From positions 28,719 through 92,718 of the forward strand of contig NZ_SRLE01000003.1 of NCBI RefSeq assembly GCF_004745945.1: a stretch of 64,000 bases of DNA. Reading direction: 5' to 3'. Below, one piece after another: positions 50,331-59,535 of this stretch. The position numbers and the translations under genes were made by a program. The notes under the pieces were generated by a model. It was not told the origin of the DNA. It made no database searches and saw only the letters and a program-made list of their open reading frames with translations. This stretch comes from Mangrovimicrobium sediminis (GTDB lineage: Bacteria; Pseudomonadota; Gammaproteobacteria; Pseudomonadales; Halieaceae). Every line of letters begins with the position of its first letter. The first letter of the stretch is position 1.

Positions 50331-53300
50331 ATGCAAAGCGGGCAGGAAAGAGGCGTCATTGCATGGATGGCCAACAACCCGGTGGCCGCCAACCTGCTGA
50401 TGCTGGTGGTCATGCTCGGCGGCCTGGCGGCGACCAGCGACCTCACCAAGGAGGTGTTTCCCTCCTTCCCGCCGGAGCGGGTCACGGTCACCGTGCCCTA
50501 CCCGGGCAGTTCGCCGGAGGAGGTCGAGGCGGGCATCGTGCGTATCATCGAGGAAGAGGTGCAGGACATCGTCGGCGTGAAGGAGATCTCCTCGGTGGCG
50601 ATGGAAAGCGTCGGCATCGTCAACGTGCAGATGGAAGCCGGCGCCAACATGGAACAGGCCTTGGCCCAGGTGAAATCCCGGGTCGATGGCATCGCCTCCT
50701 TCCCCGCGGACGCCGAGGAGCCGGTGGTCGAGGAAGTCATCGAGCGCGGCGAGGCGATGAGTGTCAGCCTGTACGGCGCGCTCGACGAGTTCCAGCTGCG
50801 CGAGCTGGCGGACAGCCTGCGCGAGGAGATCCTGCTCATCCCGGGTATCACCCAGGTGGCGATCGAGGGTGCGCGCAACTACGAGATCTCCGTCGAGGTC
50901 TCGGACGCGGCACTGCGCCGCTATGGCCTGGCCTTCGACGACGTGGTCAACGCCGTGCGCCTGGGTTCGCGCGACCTGCCCGGCGGCCGCCTGCGCACCC
51001 GCGAGGGTTCGATCACCCTGCGCTCCGTGGGCCAGGCCTACAGCGCGGAGGAGTTCGCCGCCATCCCGCTGGTCAGCCGCAGCGACGGCACGCTGATCAG
51101 CGTCGGCGACATCGCCACGGTGCGCGACGGCTTCGAGGAGCAGCCGGTGCTCAGCCGCCTCAACGGCAAGCCCTCGGTGACCCTGCGTATCGACCGCGTG
51201 GGCGAGCAGGACGTACTCGCCATGACCGAGAACCTGCGCGCCTTCGTCGAGCGCAAGCAGGCGGAGCTGCCCGAGGGGGTGGAACTGGTCGCCTGGCTGG
51301 ACGCCAGTGTGGTGCTCAAGGGCCGGATCGGCCTGATGCTGAAGAGCGCGGCCCAGGGCGCGGTGCTGGTGGTGATCACCCTGGCCCTGTTCCTGAACAC
51401 CTCGCTGGCGCTGTGGGTGATCCTCGGCGTGCCGTTTTCGTTCCTCGGTGCGCTGATGATGATCGACCTGCTCAACGTCGACGTGTCGATCAACATTCTC
51501 TCGGTGTTCGGTTTTATCCTGGTGCTCGGCATGCTGGTGGACGACGGCATCGTCACCGCGGAGAGCGCCTTCGCCCAGCTCGAGGAAGAGCACCAGGGGG
51601 TGGACAGTATCGTGCGCGGGGTGCACCGGGTGGCGACGGCGACCATCTTCGGCGCGCTGACCACCATGATCGCCTTCACCCCGGCGGCGCTGTTGACGGA
51701 GGGGGTGGGGCGCTTCCTCTCGGTGCTGGTGCCGGTGGTGGTGTTCAGCCTGATGTTCTCGTTGCTGGAAACCAAGCTGATCCTGCCCTCGCACCTGCGG
51801 CATATTCGCGCCCATAGCGGTCCGCCGGACAAGCGCACCCTGGGCGGCAAGCTCAAGGCCCTGCAGCTGAGCTGCTCGGGCTGGCTGCAGCGGGTGGGCG
51901 ACGAGCGCTACCGCCCCCTGCTGGAACTCGCAGTGAACTACCGCTACCTGACCCTGGCGGTGTTCGTCTCCGGCCTTATCGTCAGCCTGGCGCTGGTGCC
52001 CTCGGGCATCGTGCGCTTCGTGTTCTTCCCCGATGTGGCCTCCAACTACGTCACCGCCGAGCTGAAGATGCCCAACGGCACGCCCTGGCAGAAGACCCAC
52101 GAGTACGCGGTGCGCCTGGAGGAATCGGCGCTGGCCATGGACCGCCGCTACCGCGAGACCACCGGCAGCGAGACCGGCGTGGTGCTCGAGATCCGCACCC
52201 TCGCCACCAGCGACAACGAATCGCAGTTGATCGTCGAACTGGTGCAGAGCACCGAGCGCGAAATCACCTCGGTGCAGCTGGCGGCGTGGATGCGCGAGGC
52301 CCTGGGCGAGTTGCCCGGGGTGCAGACCCTGGTGTTCGATGCCAACGCCGGCCCGCCGGTGGTGCCGGTGGATATCGAGCTGATCGGGCAGGACCTTGCG
52401 GAGATGCGCAGCGCGGCGCGCGAGCTGAAACAGGCGCTGCTGGATTTCGAGGGCGTGTCCGACGTGCGCGACACCTTCGACGCCGGCGCGCCGGAACTGG
52501 ATATCCACGTCACGCCGGAGGGCGAGGCGCTGGGCCTGGGCCAGGCGGAGCTGGCGCGGCAGGTGCGCCAGGCCTTCTTCGGCGCCGAGGTACAGCGGGT
52601 GCAGCGCGGCCGCCACGAGGTGCGCGTCTACGTGCGCCTGCCGCAGGAGAGCCGGCAGTCGCTGGAGGCCCTGCACTCGCTGTGGATCGACGTGCCGGGG
52701 CACGGCAAGGTGCCCTTCGACGTGGTCGGCGTGGCCAACGAGCGCACCGGGGTCAGCGTGATCAATCGCTTCAACCGCAACCGCGTGGTCAACGTGCGCG
52801 CCAATGTCGACAAGGCGCGGGTCGAGCCGGCGGAGGTCAACCAGGAGATGGTCGAGCGCGTGCTGCCGCAGATCTTCGAGCGCCACCCGGGCATCACCCA
52901 CCGCATGTCCGGTGAGGCCGAGGCGCAGGCGGATTCCACCGACTCGCTGGGTCTGGGCCTGGCGGTGGTGCTGGTGCTGATCTACGCGGCGCTGGCCATC
53001 CCGCTGCGCAGTTACGCGCTGCCGCTGATCATCATGTCGGTGATTCCCTTCGGCCTGGTGGGCGCGGTGTGGGGGCACTGGATTCTCGCCAACTCGCTGA
53101 GCATCCTCTCGCTGATCGGCATGATCGGTCTCACCGGCATCGTGGTGAACGACAGCCTGGTGCTGGTGGACCATATCAACCACCGCCTGGACGACCGCGG
53201 CGAGTACTGGGAGGACGCCGTCATCAACGGCGCGGTGCGCCGCTTCCGCCCGGTGGTGCTGACCTCGCTGACCACCTTCGTCGGCCTGGTGCCGATCCAG

Positions 53301-53489
53301 CTGGAGACCGCGATCCACGCGCAGTTCGTCAAGCCGATGGCGATCTCGGTGGCCTTCGGCGTGCTGTTCGCCACCTTCGTGACCCTGGTGCTGGTGCCGG
53401 TGCTGTACTACGTGGGCCAGGACCTGCGCGCCCTGGCTGGCCGCGCCGTCGGGCGCGGCGAGGGTCGGGAGGAGGAGCTGGCCGGCTAG
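50331..53489 (+). CDS. RND-family efflux permease (AcrB/HAE-like)
   Basis: This is an inner-membrane transporter of 1052 residues, the normal RND size. TM1 (NPVAANLLMLVVMLGG) is followed by a porter domain (VPYPGSSPEEVEAGIV). TM4 carries the proton-relay acid pair (ILVLGMLVDDGIVTAE). A second porter half and C-terminal helices follow (GLAVVLVLIYAALAIPL, GMIGLTGIVVNDSLVLVDHI). The pump is proton driven. The adaptor gene directly precedes it; there is no tolC homologue alongside. Its substrate cannot be told from sequence; export of hydrophobic compounds would fit the oxidation genes nearby. Confidence 0.95.
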   Translation: MQSGQERGVIAWMANNPVAANLLMLVVMLGGLAATSDLTKEVFPSFPPERVTVTVPYPGSSPEEVEAGIVRIIEEEVQDIVGVKEISSVAMESVGIVNVQMEAGANMEQALAQVKSRVDGIASFPADAEEPVVEEVIERGEAMSVSLYGALDEFQLRELADSLREEILLIPGITQVAIEGARNYEISVEVSDAALRRYGLAFDDVVNAVRLGSRDLPGGRLRTREGSITLRSVGQAYSAEEFAAIPLVSRSDGTLISVGDIATVRDGFEEQPVLSRLNGKPSVTLRIDRVGEQDVLAMTENLRAFVERKQAELPEGVELVAWLDASVVLKGRIGLMLKSAAQGAVLVVITLALFLNTSLALWVILGVPFSFLGALMMIDLLNVDVSINILSVFGFILVLGMLVDDGIVTAESAFAQLEEEHQGVDSIVRGVHRVATATIFGALTTMIAFTPAALLTEGVGRFLSVLVPVVVFSLMFSLLETKLILPSHLRHIRAHSGPPDKRTLGGKLKALQLSCSGWLQRVGDERYRPLLELAVNYRYLTLAVFVSGLIVSLALVPSGIVRFVFFPDVASNYVTAELKMPNGTPWQKTHEYAVRLEESALAMDRRYRETTGSETGVVLEIRTLATSDNESQLIVELVQSTEREITSVQLAAWMREALGELPGVQTLVFDANAGPPVVPVDIELIGQDLAEMRSAARELKQALLDFEGVSDVRDTFDAGAPELDIHVTPEGEALGLGQAELARQVRQAFFGAEVQRVQRGRHEVRVYVRLPQESRQSLEALHSLWIDVPGHGKVPFDVVGVANERTGVSVINRFNRNRVVNVRANVDKARVEPAEVNQEMVERVLPQIFERHPGITHRMSGEAEAQADSTDSLGLGLAVVLVLIYAALAIPLRSYALPLIIMSVIPFGLVGAVWGHWILANSLSILSLIGMIGLTGIVVNDSLVLVDHINHRLDDRGEYWEDAVINGAVRRFRPVVLTSLTTFVGLVPIQLETAIHAQFVKPMAISVAFGVLFATFVTLVLVPVLYYVGQDLRALAGRAVGRGEGREEELAG

Positions 53490-53570
53490 CGCTGGTCAGC
53501 TAGCGTAACCCGGCCAGGTTCGCCCAGCGAAGTTCGCCCAGCTGATTGCGGAGAAAGGCCGGGCGTCGGC

Positions 53571-54890
53571 TCAGCCGGGCGGCTGGCGTCGCTGGTAGCT
53601 CACCGGCAGGCTGGATATCGAGCGCGAGGCGATGGTCGGCTGGAAGCGGATCTCCTCCGGCGCGATGGCCAGGCGAATGTCCGCGAAGCGCCGGATCAGT
53701 TCCTGCGCCGCCACCTTCAGTTCCATGCGCGCCAGCGAATTGCCGATGCAGCGATGCACACCGCCGCCGAAGGTCGCGTTGCGGCCGAGGTTGCGGCGGG
53801 TCATGTCGAACTCCCGCGGGCACTCGAACTGGCGGTCGTCGTCGTTGGCGGAGGCGTAGAGCAGTAGCAGGTGCGCGCCCTCGGGCAGTTGCTTGCCGCC
53901 CACCACCACTTCCCGGGTCGTGGTCCGCGACAGGCCGTGCACCGGCGGCTGGATGCGCAGCAGTTCCTCGACGAAGCGCTGCACGTAGCGCTCGTCGTCG
54001 ACGTTCTCGTACAGCGATTGCGCCAGGTCCGGCTGGGTGGCCAGCAACAGCATCATCTGGCTGAGCGCCGCCGCCGTGGTGTCGTTGCCGGCGATCATCA
54101 GCGCGCGCACCAGCGACACCACTTCCTTGAAATTCAGCGTCGGCTGCGCCTCGTCCTCGGCGCGGGCATGCACCAGGTCGGAGATCATGTCCTCGCGCGG
54201 TTCACGCTCGCGCTCGCGAATCTCGGCGATGAGAAAATTCTGCAGCTCGCAGATCAGCCCGGCGTTCTTCACCATACCCTCGTGATCCTGCATGCGGCCG
54301 ATCTGGGCGGTCACCGCGGAGGACCAGTCGCGAATCTTCTGCGGGTCGTACTCGCTGATGCCGAGCTGCTCGCAGATGATGCTGATGGTCATGGGGATGG
54401 CGAAGTCCTCCACCGCGTCGATCTGCCCGCGCCCGGCGAGCTCGTCGAGCATCTGGCCGACCACGGCGCGGATGCGCGGTTCCAGCTGCTTGACCCGGTG
54501 GGCGGTGAACGCGGCCTCGAGCAGCTTGCGCACCCGTGTGTGGTAGGGCGGGTCGGACATGATCGCGTCCGGGAAGAAGCCGCCGCCGTCGCGTTCCAGT
54601 ATCTCTCTGAACTCGTCGAAGAAGCCCTTGGCGTACTGGTCCTCGTAGCCGTGTTTGACCGAGAAGGTGACCGGGTCCTGGGAGATGGTCATCACGTCCT
54701 CGTAGCGCGAGACCAGGTACTGGCCGAGTTCCGGGTCGAAGTAGATCGGCTCCTCGGCGCGCAGCTGGCGGTAAAACGCGAACGGGTCCTGGTGGATGAT
54801 CGGGTCGGTGAGGGTGGCCTCGCCTAGGGGGAGATTGGCGTGGTCCACCGGGCAGGAGGCGGGTGCTTGCTGGTTGTTATTATTGCTCAT
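53571..54890 (-). CDS. Cytochrome P450
   Basis: This soluble bacterial P450 has 439 residues. The I-helix motif is IAGNDTTAAAL, the K-helix ExxR is EELLR, and the heme-thiolate loop is FGGGVHRCIGNSLA with the Cys near residue 381. The N-terminus has ADPPYHTRVRKLLEAAFT-like substrate-side sequence (MSDPPYHTRVRKLLEAAF). The family is CYP10x/CYP1xx-type by general look, not assignable further. With the SDR and Rieske genes it probably oxidises a terpenoid, steroid or other hydrophobic substrate. No dedicated ferredoxin reductase is present here. Confidence 0.93.
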   Translation of the reverse strand: MSNNNNQQAPASCPVDHANLPLGEATLTDPIIHQDPFAFYRQLRAEEPIYFDPELGQYLVSRYEDVMTISQDPVTFSVKHGYEDQYAKGFFDEFREILERDGGGFFPDAIMSDPPYHTRVRKLLEAAFTAHRVKQLEPRIRAVVGQMLDELAGRGQIDAVEDFAIPMTISIICEQLGISEYDPQKIRDWSSAVTAQIGRMQDHEGMVKNAGLICELQNFLIAEIREREREPREDMISDLVHARAEDEAQPTLNFKEVVSLVRALMIAGNDTTAAALSQMMLLLATQPDLAQSLYENVDDERYVQRFVEELLRIQPPVHGLSRTTTREVVVGGKQLPEGAHLLLLYASANDDDRQFECPREFDMTRRNLGRNATFGGGVHRCIGNSLARMELKVAAQELIRRFADIRLAIAPEEIRFQPTIASRSISSLPVSYQRRQPPG

Positions 54891-54926
54891 GGTCGTGACC
54901 TTCCTGGCGCGTCTGCGCGCCGCCTG

Positions 54927-55700
54927 TCAGGAGAGAAAGTTGAAACCGCCGCTGGCCTCGATCACCTGGCCGGTGACCCAGCGCCCGTCCGGCGAGGCCA
55001 GGGCGTAGACAATCGCGGCGATGTCCTCGGGCTGGCCGAAGCGGCCGAGCAGGGTGTTGTCCTCGATCTGCTTGCGGATCGCCTCGTCGTTCATCTCGTG
55101 TTCGTTGGCGTCGGTGGCGTTGAAGCCGGGGCATACCGAATTCACCGGGATGCCGCGCGGGCCGAGTTCCTTGGCCAGCACCTTGGTGAACATGTCCAGC
55201 GCCGCCTTGCTCATGCTGTAGACGACGAAGTCCTTGCCCGCCAGGCGCGAGGCGGCGGAGGAGATGTTGATCACCCGCCCGCCCTCGCGCAGGTGTGGCA
55301 TCAGCGCCTGGGTGAGGAAGAAGGTGATGCGCACGTTGTTGTTGAAGGTGTGGTCGTAGACCTCGGGGGTGGTGGTGGCGATACCGCCGTAGACCCCGCC
55401 GCCGATGTTGTTGACCAGGATGTCCAGTTCGCGGCTGCCGGTTTTTTCCTCCAGCGTGGCCAGTACCGCCGCGGCGAAGGCGGTGATGGAAGCATCGTCG
55501 GTGAGCGCGGCCTGGATGGCCACCGCCTGTCCGCCGCGCGCCTCGACAGCGGCGACCACTGCCTCGGCGGCCGCGGTGCTCGTGGCGTAGTTGAAGATCA
55601 CCAGTGCGCCGGCCTCGGCCAGGCGCTCCACCATGCCCTTGCCCAGGCCGCGTGCGCCGCCGGTGACCAGGGCGGTTTTGCCCGATAGCGTGTTTGACAT
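54927..55700 (-). CDS. Short-chain dehydrogenase/reductase
   Basis: This is a classical SDR of 257 residues. It has the cofactor motif TGGARGLGKGM (12-23), NNIG at 97-100, catalytic Ser147/148 (INISSAAS), Tyr161 and Lys165 (YSMSK), and PGF after the active site. It probably oxidises or reduces an alcohol/ketone in the pathway of the neighbouring P450 and Rieske oxygenase. It is transcribed with the P450 (36-base gap). The specificity is unknown. Confidence 0.93.
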   Translation of the reverse strand: MSNTLSGKTALVTGGARGLGKGMVERLAEAGALVIFNYATSTAAAEAVVAAVEARGGQAVAIQAALTDDASITAFAAAVLATLEEKTGSRELDILVNNIGGGVYGGIATTTPEVYDHTFNNNVRITFFLTQALMPHLREGGRVINISSAASRLAGKDFVVYSMSKAALDMFTKVLAKELGPRGIPVNSVCPGFNATDANEHEMNDEAIRKQIEDNTLLGRFGQPEDIAAIVYALASPDGRWVTGQVIEASGGFNFLS

Positions 55701-55927
55701 CTCGACTCCCTGTTTTTCGAATTCTGTGGCGTGCCGAAAGCGTGCCCCGCTGGTCCCGGTCGGGTACGGCCGGGGCTATTTATGACACGAGGTTTTGATT
55801 ATAGAGGTAAGCAGCTGTTTACCTCCAGCGGGAGGGGGTACATCAGTTGTTTTATTTGCGCGGTAGGTCCGGCCGCGTGCAAGTGCCCGTTGGGCGGCCG
55901 CCATCCGGGCCACGTCGCGGGAACAGG

Positions 55928-55952
55928 CCCCCGGCGCGTTTGGCGCCGGGGG
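55928..55952 (-). terminator. Possible hairpin after Rieske oxygenase
   Basis: CCCCCGGCGC and GCGCCGGGGG form a 10-bp GC stem with a short loop just beyond the oxygenase stop. No T-run follows on the minus strand, so it may stabilise the 3' end or pause transcription rather than end it alone. Confidence 0.35.
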
Positions 55953-55959
55953 GGCGGGA

Positions 55960-57366
55960 TCAGAAGCCGAGGTCCTTGACCGGGCCGTCGAAGTTGCCGC
56001 CCAGTTCCCGGTTCGCCGCGGCCAGCTTGTCCGCCTCGACGCCGGTCAGGTAGCCGTCGATGATGCGCTGGTAGTTGCTGATCAGGCCCTCGATCTGGCC
56101 GGACAGGCGCATGTACTCGAAGCCCTCGGCGTGCAGGCCGAGCTGCTGGTCGGGGATGTTCGAGTAGTCCTGCCGCGGAATCGGCGGGAAGTCGGGGCTG
56201 TCGTAGGGCAGTACCGTCGGCTCCATCGGCGGCTCCGGCTCCTGGCCTTCGGGGAAGTGGGTCAGCGACCAGATCTCGAAGATACAGCTCTCCGGCCCCA
56301 GCGGGCGAATGCGGTAGGAGGACATGCTGGTAAAGGTGGGCAGCAGGAAGTAGTGCGGGAACAGGAATTCCACCGCCTCGACATGGTTGTTCTGCATCAC
56401 GTCGAGCAGGTTGGGCACCGGCTCGCCGCGCGCGCTCAGCTGTTCGGTGATCTGCGCCGCCACTGCGCCGTACCAGGTCATCATCGCCTGCGCCGGGTCG
56501 TCCGGCAGTTCCATGTCGACCAACTGGCGGGCGATCTCCACTTCCTTGGCGTGGATCATGCCGGCCATGCCCTCGCTGAGCAGTTCCATGCCCTTGAACG
56601 CCTGCTCGATGTTCTGGCGCACGGTCAGGTTGGGGTTGATCGGCGAGCCGATGCCGCCGGTGTCGTGGCCGTAGCGGGTGTTGTACAGGGACGGCTGTGC
56701 GCGCTGCAGCTGCGGGTGCGTGCGCATCACGTGGTAGCCCTCCTGGAAGGCCTCCATGGCGATTTTCCAGTTGGAGGGCAGCACGGTGGAGAACCACCAC
56801 TCGGAGCGCATCTTGCTCATCCCGCGGGCCTCGAGGTTGTCGGCCACCGGGCCGATGCACTCGCGGAAGGAGGGCGCGTTGTCGTCGAAGTTGATGAAGG
56901 CGCAGCCGCCCCACAGCTCGACGCGGCAGGGCTTGAGCGCCAGGTCGTCGGCCTCCAGCTGGCTCTCGTTGAACAGGTGGCGGCCGTAGACGAAGGTGTT
57001 CTCACCCTCGATGTTCCAGCGCCAGCCGTGGAAGGGGCAGATGAAACCCTGGGTGCGGCAGTTGCCGTGGGTGCCCTCGGTCACCGGCACGCCGCGGTGG
57101 CGGCAGGCGTTGTGGAACGCCTTGACGCCGTCGTCGCCCTCGGCGGTGCGCACGATGATCACCGACTTGCCGATGTTGGTGTACTCCACCCAGTCGCCGA
57201 TGTTCTGTATCTGCTCCAGGCGGCAGGCCATCTGCCACACGTGGGGCCACAGGCGTTCGCACTCCAGCTGGTAAAATTCGTCATCGTAGTAGCGCTGGGT
57301 GGGAATGCGCGTCGGGTCGGTGATCTGGAACGGGATGGACTGCGGGCTGGTGAGCGGTTTGTTCAT
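55960..57366 (-). CDS. Rieske non-heme iron oxygenase, alpha subunit
   Basis: This 468-residue protein has Rieske [2Fe-2S] ligands C88, H90, C110 and H113 (ACRHRGVP, FICPFHGWRWN). The mononuclear iron site has H212 and H217 (EGYHVMRTH), with E209 where the usual bridging Asp stands. The C-terminal domain is longer than in ring-hydroxylating dioxygenases of benzene type. It needs electrons from a ferredoxin, plausibly the Rieske protein encoded 185 bases upstream. The substrate is unknown. No beta subunit is visible, so a homomeric oxygenase is likely. Confidence 0.93.
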   Translation of the reverse strand: MNKPLTSPQSIPFQITDPTRIPTQRYYDDEFYQLECERLWPHVWQMACRLEQIQNIGDWVEYTNIGKSVIIVRTAEGDDGVKAFHNACRHRGVPVTEGTHGNCRTQGFICPFHGWRWNIEGENTFVYGRHLFNESQLEADDLALKPCRVELWGGCAFINFDDNAPSFRECIGPVADNLEARGMSKMRSEWWFSTVLPSNWKIAMEAFQEGYHVMRTHPQLQRAQPSLYNTRYGHDTGGIGSPINPNLTVRQNIEQAFKGMELLSEGMAGMIHAKEVEIARQLVDMELPDDPAQAMMTWYGAVAAQITEQLSARGEPVPNLLDVMQNNHVEAVEFLFPHYFLLPTFTSMSSYRIRPLGPESCIFEIWSLTHFPEGQEPEPPMEPTVLPYDSPDFPPIPRQDYSNIPDQQLGLHAEGFEYMRLSGQIEGLISNYQRIIDGYLTGVEADKLAAANRELGGNFDGPVKDLGF

Positions 57367-57475
57367 GGCGAGCGAGTACCTCTGGAGTTATCGTTCGGCA
57401 GGGCCTGCAACTGTTCCGGCCCCGCGCGTAGGCTGCTTTGCGTGACAATGTTAGCGCATGCGTCGCGCAAATGGA

Positions 57476-57504
57476 GTGCCCATGACAATAATGTAATCGG
57501 GCAC
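57476..57504. promoter_or_regulatory. Inverted repeat, possible operator of Rieske oxygenase gene
   Basis: GTGCCC (57476-57481) and GGGCAC (57499-57504) flank 17 AT-rich bases, about 110-140 bases upstream of the oxygenase start. The spacing suits a dimeric regulator. The region also contains an alternating GCGCATGCG palindrome near 57454. Confidence 0.3.
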
Positions 57505-57551
57505 ATTCGTACTGTTTCGTCTGGTGACACACAGCGCCCTCGCGGGCCGCG

Positions 57552-57902
57552 TCAGTCGACCTCGACGTGAACCTCGCCGCCGGCCAGCGTCACCGGGAAG
57601 GTGCGCAGGGCTTTTTCGCCGCGCACTGCGTTGAGCAGCTGCACGCCGGGCGGGAAGTTGGCCCACTCGACGACCTCGCCGGTGCGGATATCGAAGCGCG
57701 CGCGGTGGAAGGGGCACTGCACCTGGCAGGTCTCGACGATCTTGCCCTTGCCCAGCGGCGCGAAGATATGCGTACAGGAGGCCTGGGTGGCGTAAAAGCC
57801 GTCCTCGAGGTGGTAGACGATGATCTTGGTATCCCCGGCGCGCACAGTGCGCATCTCGCCGACGGGAAGTTCGCTTTCGGAACACACGGTATGCCGGGCC
57901 AT
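57552..57902 (-). CDS. Rieske-type ferredoxin
   Basis: This 116-residue protein has complete Rieske cluster ligands C43 and H45 (ASCTHIFAP) and C63 and H66 (VQCPFHRARF). Small soluble Rieske ferredoxins donate electrons to oxygenases. It is first in the leftward group and probably supplies the alpha subunit, and perhaps the P450. A ferredoxin reductase must come from elsewhere in the genome. Confidence 0.93.
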   Translation of the reverse strand: MARHTVCSESELPVGEMRTVRAGDTKIIVYHLEDGFYATQASCTHIFAPLGKGKIVETCQVQCPFHRARFDIRTGEVVEWANFPPGVQLLNAVRGEKALRTFPVTLAGGEVHVEVD

Positions 57903-57978
57903 ATTATTCTCCTGTGCGTTGGCTTCCCTTCAATGTACCCGCGCCGGGGAGAAAATCCAGCCCCCGCGCGGGCGCTGC

Positions 57979-58899
57979 TCAGGGCAGGGTTTCTATCAGC
58001 CGGTGCAGGGGATTGATGGCCGCCAGCAGCGCGCAGAGCACCAGGGCGGCAATGGCCAGGCTCCAGGTAGGGGGCAGCGCGGGCGGCGGGTCTTCCACCA
58101 GGGCGCGGACCCGGCGTTCGATCCGGGTGCCGGCGAAGGCGACGCTGCCGGCGGGCGGTGCAGCGCGCTGCAGGCGCGCCACCCGCAGCAGGGCGCCGGC
58201 GACCGCCTCCGGCGTGCAACTGTGCGCCGCATCGCGATCCGCCGCCAGTTCGTGCAGCAGCGCCAAGTCCTCCAGTTGCGTCGCGGCCAGTTGCAGCGGC
58301 ACCGGTGCGGCGAGGGCATTGGCCAGCAGCTGGCGCAGGTTGTCGCGGCGGCGGTGATGGCTGGCCTCGTGGGCGAGGATGCAATCCACCTCGTTCTGGG
58401 TGCAGCGCTGCAGTAGCGCGCTGGTCAGGTAGACCCGGGGGTGCCACCAGCCCAGGGTAAAGGCGGCCGGCTGTGCCGCGGGTATCTCGATCGCCGCGCC
58501 GCGTCGCTGGCCGAAGCAGCGCAACTGCCGCGCCAGGGCGAACCCCGGCCACCATTGCCGGCGCACACAGTTGACCAGCCGCCAGGCGTACCAGGCCATC
58601 ACCGGCAGCAGTGCCAGGCCGGCGCCGCGTAGCAGCGGGCCGTGGTCGCTGCACTGGCCGGCGTGGCAGTGGTCGCTGACCAGCAACAGCGCGCCGGCGG
58701 AGCCGTACAGCAACAGCGAGGCGCCCAGCGTGCCGAGCAGCGGCAGCGCCAGGTAGGCGAGCAGGAAATTCCCCGCCTGCGCCGGGTCCAGCGCCAGCAG
58801 GCGCCGGCGCAGCAGCGGGTAGGCCGCGGCACACAGCAGGGCGAGCACCCACCACAGCAGCAGGGCGCACAGTGCGGCGGACAGCAGTGTTTCAGTCAT
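57979..58899 (-). CDS. M56-family (BlaR1-like) membrane metallopeptidase
   Basis: This 306-residue protein has several N-terminal membrane helices (LLSAALCALLLWWVLALLCA, NFLLAYLALPLLGTLGASLL). The zinc protease motif HEASHH (HExxH) is followed by RRRDNLRQLL, and a second Glu/His region by LLHELAADRDA. A last TM helix lies near the C-terminus. The penicillin-sensor domain of BlaR1 is absent. M56 proteins cleave BlaI-type repressors or other regulators. Its ATG overlaps the BlaI stop by eight bases, confirming the pair. Confidence 0.88.
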   Translation of the reverse strand: MTETLLSAALCALLLWWVLALLCAAAYPLLRRRLLALDPAQAGNFLLAYLALPLLGTLGASLLLYGSAGALLLVSDHCHAGQCSDHGPLLRGAGLALLPVMAWYAWRLVNCVRRQWWPGFALARQLRCFGQRRGAAIEIPAAQPAAFTLGWWHPRVYLTSALLQRCTQNEVDCILAHEASHHRRRDNLRQLLANALAAPVPLQLAATQLEDLALLHELAADRDAAHSCTPEAVAGALLRVARLQRAAPPAGSVAFAGTRIERRVRALVEDPPPALPPTWSLAIAALVLCALLAAINPLHRLIETLP

Positions 58900-59332
58900 C
58901 GCATCCTCCCGCATCCCGCGCGCGCAGGCGCGCCTGCAGTAATTCGTCCAGGCGATCCAGGGTGCTGTCGTCGATGTTCTCGGCGAAATCCACGAAGCTG
59001 GCGAGAATCGGGTCCAGGCTGCCGTCGTGCAGCTGGCTGATGACGCCGCCGAGCAGGCGCCCGAGCAGTTCCGAGCGGCTCACCCGCGCGCGGTAGAGGT
59101 AGGCCTGGCGCTCGCGCTCGCGGCCCAGCAGCCCCTTGCGGTGCAGCCGCTCGAGGGTGGATTGCAGGGTGCTGAGGCTGTTGCGCCGGGCCTGCGGCAG
59201 GCGCGCCTGCACCTGTTGAGTGCTGCTCGCGGGGTGGCGCCAGAGCACTTCCATCACCGCCAGCTCCAGCTCACCCAGGCGCGGCAGGGCGTTGCTGCTG
59301 GCCCCCGGCGGCGGCCGGTTCTCGCCCGTCAC
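58892..59332 (-). CDS. BlaI/MecI/CopY-family transcriptional regulator
   Basis: This 146-residue winged-helix repressor has LGELELAVMEVLWRHPASST, then NSLSTLQSTLERLHRKGLLG (recognition region) and a dimerising C-terminus. The start codon is GTG at 59330-59332; an N-terminal Pro/Ala extension precedes the DNA-binding domain. It is paired with an M56 protease and divergent from a TonB receptor. It may control both; release by proteolysis or metal loss is inferred from the family. Confidence 0.9.
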   Translation of the reverse strand: MTGENRPPPGASSNALPRLGELELAVMEVLWRHPASSTQQVQARLPQARRNSLSTLQSTLERLHRKGLLGRERERQAYLYRARVSRSELLGRLLGGVISQLHDGSLDPILASFVDFAENIDDSTLDRLDELLQARLRARDAGGCDD

Positions 59333-59345
59333 GGTGACACCGAAA

Positions 59346-59362
59346 ACCGATCGTGGATCGGT
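59346..59362. promoter_or_regulatory. Inverted repeat, candidate BlaI-family operator
   Basis: ACCGATC-GTG-GATCGGT (7-bp perfect arms) lies 14 bases upstream of the regulator's GTG, with a second dyad GTCACGGTGAC overlapping the start. It does not match the TACA..TGTA operators of staphylococcal BlaI. The position suits autoregulation. Confidence 0.4.
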
Positions 59363-59535
59363 GGTCGCGAGCCCCGGAGAGCCCCGGCCGTATTCCGGAA
59401 GGAGTCGGCTAACATATTGATAGATAACATGAAAATTGTTGGATTTCCGATTGCTGTGGCCTAGTCTTGGCGCCCTCTCACGTCCTTAAAATATCCGGGT
59501 GGCGGGGCGTGTCAAGTCTGTGAGGTGACATCAAA

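Noticed and set aside
50286..53318. 1010-codon minus-strand frame
   Set aside because: Antisense shadow of the RND permease, very His/Gln-rich.
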